Assembly (NCBI RefSeq): GCF_035046485.1
Contig: NC_085137.1
Location: 134,854,703-134,918,702 of the forward strand
Origin: Aedes albopictus
Lineage: Eukaryota > Arthropoda > Insecta > Diptera > Culicidae
Length of the DNA: 64,000 nucleotides
Reading direction: 5' to 3'
Shown: positions 57,540-64,000 of the stretch, in pieces
Position numbering within the stretch: position 1 is the stretch's first letter
Layout: each line of letters opens with the position of its first letter
The notes under the pieces: generated by a model
What the model saw: the letters and a program-made list of their open reading frames with translations, nothing else
Told to the model about the DNA's origin: nothing
The model's database searches: none
Translations under genes and position numbers: made by a program

Positions 57540-58380
57540 GTCCTTACGGTAGGCTCTTTATTTTCACGCGCCGAATTGTCAAAAAAAATGTTTAAAAACA
57601 TTCTAGCGGGGATTTTGAGAGGCAAATTTTAAAAGCAGCCCACGAAAACTTTTTAAATAAAATTTGTTAGGAAACGTTTCGTATGTTTCTTGAATTTGCT
57701 ATAAGGACTTTTCAAATAGGTAGGCAATCAAATAGGCAAGTTTGTATAAATGCTATTTTACTTCTAAAATTTTTTGAAGAGTTTTAAGCACAAAAATCCG
57801 ACAATCAGAAATCATATCATTGATGAAGCTTAAGTTTTTTTTCTGAAATAAATAGCATCAAAGAACTATAATGGGGAGAGACATGCAGCAATAAAATAAT
57901 GTTTGCTGCTGTTGCTTCCAGTGTTGGTAAACTCACACTCAAAGCACACTCATGAACCGCTCCTGCGTGAGCAAACTCGCACGCGATTCTGAATCGTTTT
58001 CTGAATTTCATGCAAAATCTCGCTTTCACGAGTCAAGCGCCGAAATCTCATTTGCTCGTAAAACGATTCCAAATCAATTTGAACAACATTCAATGTTGTT
58101 GTACGTTAGATATGCTTTTGTTCTACCATACAATCCTGAAAACTTCAATGGTAATATGAAGAACACCAAGAAATAAGGCAATGAGTGAAATCATGAGCCA
58201 ACTCATGCATGATTTTTTCGGCGGTGAGTTTGGCGAGTCAAGGATCGTGCGTGAAACAACTCAACCATGAGATATGAGAATTTGAGTTTTTACCAACACT
58301 GGTTGCTTCCTAATTTTTATTTTCGGTTACTTCATTTGCCATATTTTTCTAAAATCCTTTTGAGCAAAAGTAAAAAATCC
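57540..58380. other. No assigned feature
   Basis: Ordinary AT-rich sequence; the segment around 57,900-58,260 contains repeated GCAAACTC/GAGTTTG words in opposite orientations but no clear element. Confidence 0.3.
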
Positions 58381-59760
58381 CAAAATTTATCCATAATTTT
58401 TATGATTTTTCTGGGATTTAATTTTTAGGGCATTTTTTTTTTTATTTTGAGGTATTTTCCCGAAGCCTTATTTTTCGGAAAATCTCTCAAGAATTGGGTA
58501 CATTTCTCTAGAATTAGTTCACACACAGACAAAAATCTCGGAGATTTCTCTAGATGATTTTGTCCAAAGTTTTTCTTCAACATATTTTGGATTTTTTTAT
58601 TGAATAATTCCGAAATTTTGGCATGATACAATAGGAATCTATTCCATTTCTAGGATTTCGTTTATTTTGTGCCAAAATTCTTTATTTGGTTTACCAAGGA
58701 ATTCTTTTCAGATTTCTTGAAACCATTTCGTCAAGTATTTTGAGGCTTCTGTACTGATGCTTTAATTTAACGAATAATATTGCAAAATTCCTAGGGCTTT
58801 CTAGAAAAGCTCCTCGAAGAAATTACTGGAAGCAACTTCAAAAGGGTTCTTAACGACATCTGTTTAACTTTAGAAGTCTTCTTGAAGAAAAACCTCAGTA
58901 AACTTGCTAAAGGATAATTCCCTACAGTAAATTAGGTACGCATTTCTGGAACTATTTCGCCATTATTTATGGGGCAGTCATGAAAGGAATTTCCAGGAGA
59001 AGCATTGGAGAGATAGCTGGAGGAACTTTCAAAGGATTATCTGGAGCAAACCTGGAAGGCGGGATTTTTAGATAAATATTTTGGGAGAATTTTAGAAATC
59101 AGAAGATGTAAAAAAGGATATTTCTAAAAAAAAAAGTCATCAAGGAATTGCAGAAGGGTTATTTTTTTATTTTTTCCCTAAATAAAAAAGAAAAAAGTTA
59201 TCAAAATAATAATCTGTATTTCACCACAATAGATCAAATTAATGGTCGCGGTGGTACTATGTCCCCAACAAGAAAAAAATATTCTGTAAGAATTCATGGA
59301 GAAATTTCTGGAGGAATTATTATTAATGGATTTTGAAAGGGACAATATCTGGACAAATGCTCAGAGGAACTTCTGGAGGGTTTTTTCGGGAACAATTCTG
59401 AAGGATGGCTTGAAACAAATGTAGCAAGCATTTCTGGAAAAGAAGTTTTGGAGGAACCCTCGCAGATTTGTCAAATGAATTTGTGGATGATTCTTCGGAC
59501 AAAATTCTGAAAGAGCATTTTTTGTAAAAAAAAAGTCTGAAGAACTTTTCAAAAAAATATCTTGAATTGTATGAATTTCGGGAGGAGTTTCGCATAATTT
59601 AAAAAAAAAAATTAAAGCACTTCTGCAGGAATTGCTGAGAGAAATTTTCGAGGAGCTTTTAGAGGAATCTCTGGACGAATCCTCGAAGAAATTTCTAAAA
59701 AAAATCGATGGAACTACGGGAGGAAATCTGGAAAAAAATTCTAGAGAAATCTACGGAGTA

Positions 59761-59973
59761 GGGTCTTGTACCATTTGGGCAGGTGTACCTATTTTGGGCA
59801 CTTGCCGCTATAACTAAGTCAATTTCAAACCGATTGATTTGATTTTTTGTATAGAGTTAGGTACGCATAGTATCTAACTCTGTCCAAAATTTCAAATCCA
59901 TCGGTTGGAAATTGACTTAGTTATAGAGGCAAGTGCCCAAAATAGGTACACCTGCCCAAATGGTACAAGACCC
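59761..59973. mobile_element. Foldback MITE with TA target site (GGGTCTTGTACC end)
   Basis: TA|GGGTCTTGTACCATTTGG mirrors CCAAATGGTACAAGACCC|TA. It shares the inner TATAACTAAGTCAATTT with the element at 25,207, so the two are sister families. Confidence 0.8.
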
Positions 59974-60125
59974 TAATTTGTGGAATGATCTTCAGAAGAA
60001 TTCTTGGAGTAATTTCTGGAAGCAACCTTAGAGGAATCCTCGCAGAAACTTTTGAAAACATTCTAGCAGGAAATTCCAAAATAATCCTCGGATAAACTGA
60101 AGGAGAAATTGTGAGAAAAATCCCC

Positions 60126-60515
60126 AAAAAAATCTGAAGGACGTACACATTTCTGGAGGATTCCTTGAAGAAATATCTGAAGGATTTCAGGGAAGAATCA
60201 TAACATTTTTAGAGGAATTCCTGACGGAATCCTTGAAGGAACTTGTGAGGGAAACTTGCACGTGGACGTGGAATTTCTCGAACCAATCCTTGGAGAAATT
60301 TTTGTAGATATCATCTGGGCAAAAAAATCTGAAGGACGTACACATTTCTGGAGGATTCCTTGAAGAAATATCTGAAGGATTTCAGGGAAGAATCATAACA
60401 TTTTTAGAGGAATTCCTGACGGAATCCTTGAAGGAACTTGTGAGGGAAACTTGCACGTGGACGTGGAATTTCTCGAACCAATCCTTGGAGAAATTTTTGT
60501 AGATATCATCTGGGC
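60126..60515. repeat. 195-bp perfect tandem duplication
   Basis: 60,126-60,320 and 60,321-60,515 read identically by eye (anchor GGACGTACACATTTCTGGAG). In otherwise diverged satellite DNA this is either a very recent duplication or an assembly artefact. Confidence 0.85.
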
Positions 60516-61049
60516 ATTTCTGTTGCAATTTCGAAAGTTACGTTTGGACAAAATTTCCTGAGAAATTTTTGGATAAATCCTCAGCAGAACTCCAGAAACA
60601 AATCTTTGGGTGAATTACCTAAGAAGTCAGTTAAATATCGAGGAAATATTTCCGTGAGAGTTCCAAGAGAAATCCTAAAATGAAATTCTGAAGAATACTT
60701 TGAGAAATTTTCGAAAAACTATATGGAGAAATTATTGGAAGAATTCTCAAACTTCTCGGCTAACCTTTGGAGGAGTTCCAGAAAAGATTTTCGAAAAAAA
60801 AATCTTGAAAAAACCCTTGTTGACACTCTAGGCAACATTATTGGACGAATCCTCGGGTGAATTTGTGGGAAATTCTAGGTGTAGCAGGAACTTTTGAAGT
60901 GATTGTAGGAAGAAATTGTAGAAGACAATTCCAAAAAAAAAAAGAACTCGATTAAATTTCAAAAAGAAACACTATAAATGTTTTTAAAAGCATCTTCGGA
61001 AAAGTAAAGAGACGAGTTCTTAAAGGAAAAGTAAAATAAGGTATTATTA

Positions 61050-62610
61050 TATGTACAGTAGCGTGACTCAAATTACAACATGTCAAAAAGTTCGATGACC
61101 GAGTAGTTCTGTGTTGTCTTTTGTCAAGCTATAGTGTGCATTGTTTGAATTCGTTATTAACTCAACCATGTGTTCAAAGGAGTACGAGGCTTGTACATAG
61201 ACGTGGAACGCGATATTCCACCAACGGTGGAAATCCTCCAGTGGAAAGGAAAGGTGTTTTACGAGGACCTGAAGAACAAATGCTTTTTGTGTCAACAGGA
61301 GGGGCACCGTAGAAGCAACTGTCCACAACGACCAACACGGAACCAAAACGGAAAAGGAATAGAAGGTATTTCTGGTACCTATGCTAATGCCGTCATTCAC
61401 GGTGGTGCAGCACCAGTTCAACAGGAAGCAGTAAATGAGGAAAAGGAAGTCGTTGAAGAGGAAAGATTGGAGGTAGGTGAAGCGGAAACGAAGGAACAAA
61501 GCGAAGATCAAGGAACATTGAAAATGACGGATCCGGTTGAGTACCGAAGCGAGTATAAGAACACTTTGGCAGAAAATTGGGCAAGGCGCGAGGCGGAAAA
61601 GCGTCGTAGACAAGAGGAGTTCCGAGAACAGGAGAGGAGTCAATGCAACGGCGATATCAGGAGGGTCTACGGGCGAAAGAGAAGGAGCGGTGGGAAAAGT
61701 ATGAGGCGGAGAGAAGAAGTAGGCAAGATAAATATCACCGCGAATTATCTCAACAGCAGCAAGTACTTCTAGTGGAAAGCCATGCACAGTCTCCACCCAA
61801 GAAGAACGCACGCAAGCAGTGATCTGGTTATTTTCTTGTATTGTTATCAAATTATTATTCTTATTTGTATAATTTAATTGTTTCGGCTCCGTTTTGCTTC
61901 AGAGCGCATGAGCCTTTCAAATAAACGAAATAATTAAAAAAAAAAAGTTCGATGGGCTCCTTCTCATTTCGTCCTATATGACCCCACGAAGCTCTGGTCA
62001 AATTTTCAGCTCAATCCGTAAACATTTGAGCGGTGCTAAACTCATTTCAAGTTTGTATGGGAAATCATCGTTTTTTGCATTTTTTCTCATAAGGGGCACT
62101 ATTCTTACCTAAATCATGTATTCGAATATATAGAATAGCCTTATATGTGCTGAAAATCTTTGTCTAAGACCGCAAAGTCATCCGAAGCTTGTAAGAAAAG
62201 ATGTTACATGCACACCATCTGGTGGTGCTTAACATTTAACATGTAAAGGAATAATAATAGCAATAAAATCTCATTGAACGGACATGTATTGTCTAGGCTA
62301 TAGCTATTTTAGCAAGCGTCTGATCACGTTGCGGTCTTCGACAAAGTTTTTCGGTGTACCCTAGGCTATATTTCTATGGAATCAATTACGTGGTTTCATA
62401 AAAAATAATGCCACTCACGACAAAAACGCAAAAAAACGATGTTTTCCCATGTAAACTCCCATACAAACTTTGAACGAGGTTAGTACCGCCCAAATTGAAA
62501 CGGATTGAGCTGAAAATTCGACCAGAGCACCAGAATGAAATAAGATTAGGGGCCCATCGAACTATTTGACATGTGGTTTTTCCATACAAGCTTGAGCCAC
62601 CCTATTATAC
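61050..62610. mobile_element. Foldback element carrying a retroposon insertion
   Basis: The left arm (ATGTCAAAAAGTTCGATG to 61,097, resuming at 61,942 and running to about 62,090, including TTTTCAGCTCAATCCGT) is complementary to the right arm at about 62,440-62,600 (ACGGATTGAGCTGAAAA). The centre holds AAGACCGCAAAGTCATCC. Left-arm sequence is split exactly by the retroposon. Confidence 0.75.
61098..61941 (+). pseudogene. Retrocopy with gag-like ORF1 (CCHC knuckle), polyA tail
   Basis: The 844-bp insertion is flanked by AAAAAGTTCGATG on both sides (61,085-61,097; 61,942-61,954), has AATAAA at 61,920 and an A tract from 61,936. It encodes a 5'-truncated ORF1-like product: YIDVERDIPPTVEILQWKGK, then the zinc knuckle CFLCQQEGHRRSNC (C-x2-C-x4-H-x4-C, about 61,290), an acidic stretch, and a long Arg/Glu/Lys-rich probable coiled coil. 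Near 61,636 the frame shifts by one; the basic coiled-coil pattern continues in another frame to a TGA at 61,820-61,822, ending in a basic tail (PPKKNARKQ). No reverse transcriptase follows: ORF1 runs straight into a short 3' UTR and polyA, like a half-LINE. Which LINE clade it comes from is unclear. Confidence 0.75.
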
Positions 62611-62639
62611 AGCCTTCGATTGAGTGTACATTTAGAAAA

Positions 62640-63655
62640 AATCACCGACTTCGGTAATGTTTTACCGAAATTTCAACCGTTAAGTTTGTTTTACAGGAAA
62701 AAATCGGTAAAGGTAGCAACTTTTACCAAAGTTCGTTAGAGTTTGACAGATAAACGATAACATTTTACCGAAATTTTTAATTTTTTTTTTTGCAATTTCT
62801 CATCGTAATAGGCTGTTTTACCTCACGCAAACCTGTCAGGAAAAGGCCTACTTTCCCACACCAAATTAGCAGTGCTGTAATCAGGGTTGCAAAAAAAATG
62901 AAAGCATGCAACGAACGTGAGTTTTTGTTTTTATCTTTTCACCACACCGCTTCTGACGTTAAAGCCTCTTTCCTTCACGGAGGCGGGTGAGAAGAGAATA
63001 AAAATTCTCTCGTCGCTCACATCTTGGCGACGGCGAGATTCAATAACAACATTTTCCCTGTTATTGGCACTCAAAAGAGAACATTCACCACGCTTGCTTA
63101 TGGGCCAGTCGCATTCATGCGGCCGTTGTTGACATGAAGCATCCATCAGCGCAGAGCGTGTGTTGATGATGGTGGGGTCATTACGTCCACAAAGTAGTTG
63201 AGTTTTTCTGTGTTCACTTTCAAGTATCTCACAGCGGAGCTGAAAGTGAATGCCTAAAGCATTCAGTTCAGCAAAATGTCATTCAATTGAATGTGACTTT
63301 TTCAACCCTGGCTGTAATGGTTCATTACAGCACTGATTTGCGTTGCGTAATGAACCATTACAGAACTGTTTTATGTTTGGATCAATTTCGTGATCTTTTC
63401 TGGACGCATTTTTGAAAAATTGTGACAACTGCACAGTATAACCTGCTATGATCAGACTTTCTTAAACATGACTAAAAACATCTGTGTGCAGTTTGATGAA
63501 TAAGTTTTGTTAAAAATTACCCTGTAGCGGTAATTTATGGAATTGCAAAATTCGTTACGTAAACTACTATTACAGAATTTCGTTAAAAATCCATTACCGA
63601 ACGCTCAGCGGTTGAGATTTCGGTAAAAATTACCGAACGCGTTTAGCAATGTTGG
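62640..63655. mobile_element. ~1-kb inverted-repeat element (GGTAAAA/TTTTACC arms)
   Basis: Left arm TTCGGTAATGTTTTACCGAA with TTTCAACCG is mirrored by the right arm near 63,585-63,640 (CGGTTGAG then TTCGGTAAAAATTACCGAA). A second TIR-bearing element is nested inside at 62,882. Limits approximate. Confidence 0.6.
62882..63310. mobile_element. 429-bp hAT MITE
   Basis: A perfect 8-bp duplication GCTGTAAT (62,874-62,881; 63,311-63,318) flanks CAGGGTTGCAAAAA on the left and, inverted, CAGGGTTGAAAAA on the right. 8-bp duplication with CAGGG ends is diagnostic of hAT. No transposase. Confidence 0.85.
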
Positions 63656-63659
63656 GAGT

Positions 63660-64000
63660 TCTAGTACCTTTTAGTTCCACTCTCTAAAAAACAGAATTAA
63701 AAGGAACAAACATTCATTATACTCAATCGCAGAGAATATTCTGCTTATAGGGTTCGAAAAGTCGGTACAAGAAAATAAAGCCTGTTAGAACATAATAACT
63801 ATTAAACCAAAAGAGATAACGATCGTCTCCGCACACGAAACGACGCGTTTTTAAATGCTCTTTAAGTAATTCTTGGGTGACTTTAGTGGAAAATTGAAAC
63901 TGAGAACGTTACAGCCAGAAAACCGGTTTCTCTTGAACCACCCTAAGCTAATTCAGAAAAATATCTCTAGATCGGTCAAAAGCTACATAAAAACTGTCTC
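63660..64000 (-). repeat. Foldback family of the left edge, second copy, cut by window end
   Basis: From about 63,800 the sequence is the reverse complement of 340-545 (for example GAAAACCGGTTTCTCTTGAA and GATCGGTCAAAAGCTACAT). Just before it, 63,660-63,770 resembles the flank of the 38.1-kb foldback in reverse. The element continues beyond the window. Confidence 0.75.

Larger units (their letters stand above)
58381..61049. repeat. Diverged satellite DNA
   Basis: GGAATTCC, AAATTTCTGG and TCCTCGAAG words in both orientations fill most of this stretch, interrupted by a foldback at 59,761 and containing a fresh tandem duplication at 60,126. Confidence 0.5.

Noticed and set aside
61083..61850. 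255-codon minus-strand frame with hydrophobic stretches
   Set aside because: It is the antisense shadow of the gag-like ORF1, whose zinc knuckle, polyA signal and polyA tail are on the plus strand.

Overview
This window looks like non-coding DNA from a large, repeat-packed insect genome, most likely an Aedes mosquito. The main clues are copies of the Feilai tRNA-related SINE (33,988-34,272, plus 3'-end scraps at about 29,965 and 43,300), dense MITEs and foldback elements, non-autonomous Helitrons, AT-rich sequence with canonical GT-AG splice sites, and a 56-bp intron. There is no sign of prokaryotic operons. Almost every open reading frame longer than 60 codons is a by-product of repeats.

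Host gene. I can support one long host gene on the minus strand. Two internal exons (52,762-52,568 and 42,787-42,617) have clean acceptors and donors, low-complexity Ser/Thr/Asn/Gln-rich or Pro/Lys-rich coding content, and matching phase-1 boundaries. A third coding exon (2,462-2,189) begins with an ATG, ends in the same phase at a GTAATG donor, and is preceded by a GC-richer 5' region. That region has an initiator plus a motif-ten-like element placed as in arthropod core promoters (predicted start near 3,000). The simplest reading is that the window shows part of one gene of more than 50 kb with a distal start beyond the right edge and an alternative promoter and first exon near 2.5-3.0 kb, all splicing to exons beyond the left edge. 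I do not recognise the protein.

Repeats by region. 0-1 kb and the last 200 bp carry the same foldback family. 5.5-7.6 kb is a decayed Ty1/copia element interrupted by a 116-bp MITE. Several families of TTAA-flanked elements with piggyBac-like 'CCCT' ends lie at 7.1, 8.7-9.3, 16.46-16.9, 30.4-32.9 and possibly 52 kb; the 30.4-32.9 kb one carries two internal tandem-repeat families. 27.6-28.3 kb is a truncated non-LTR retrotransposon tail (RNase H and zinc knuckle). 28,930-29,429 is a 500-N assembly gap. 44.1-47.4 kb and 48.3-51 kb are 24-bp minisatellites, the first split by a 1.4-kb hAT-like element. Diverged relatives of this satellite theme fill much of 4.3-5.4, 12.2-19.5, 26-27.5, 35.7-37.6, 38.4-39.4, 40.9-41.8 and 58.4-61 kb. 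61-62.6 kb is a nested structure: a gag-like ORF1 retrocopy with polyA tail and 13-bp target duplications inside a foldback element. A 429-bp hAT MITE sits at 62.9-63.3 kb.

The most unusual signals are hammerhead-ribozyme-like motifs in foldback repeats at 38.15-38.27 kb (two, one per strand), 22.5 kb and (degraded) 17.2 kb, which resemble the ribozymes of Penelope-like elements. Others are a two-exon gene-like fragment at 40.1-40.4 kb inside a probable transposon and a 67-nt near-perfect hairpin close to the 42.7-kb exon. Unique GC-richer islands at 9.7-12.2, 20.8-21.6, 29.4-29.8, 33.2-33.9, 43.5-44.05, 47.4-48.25 and 54.8-56 kb stand out from the repeats and are candidate regulatory or 5' exon regions.
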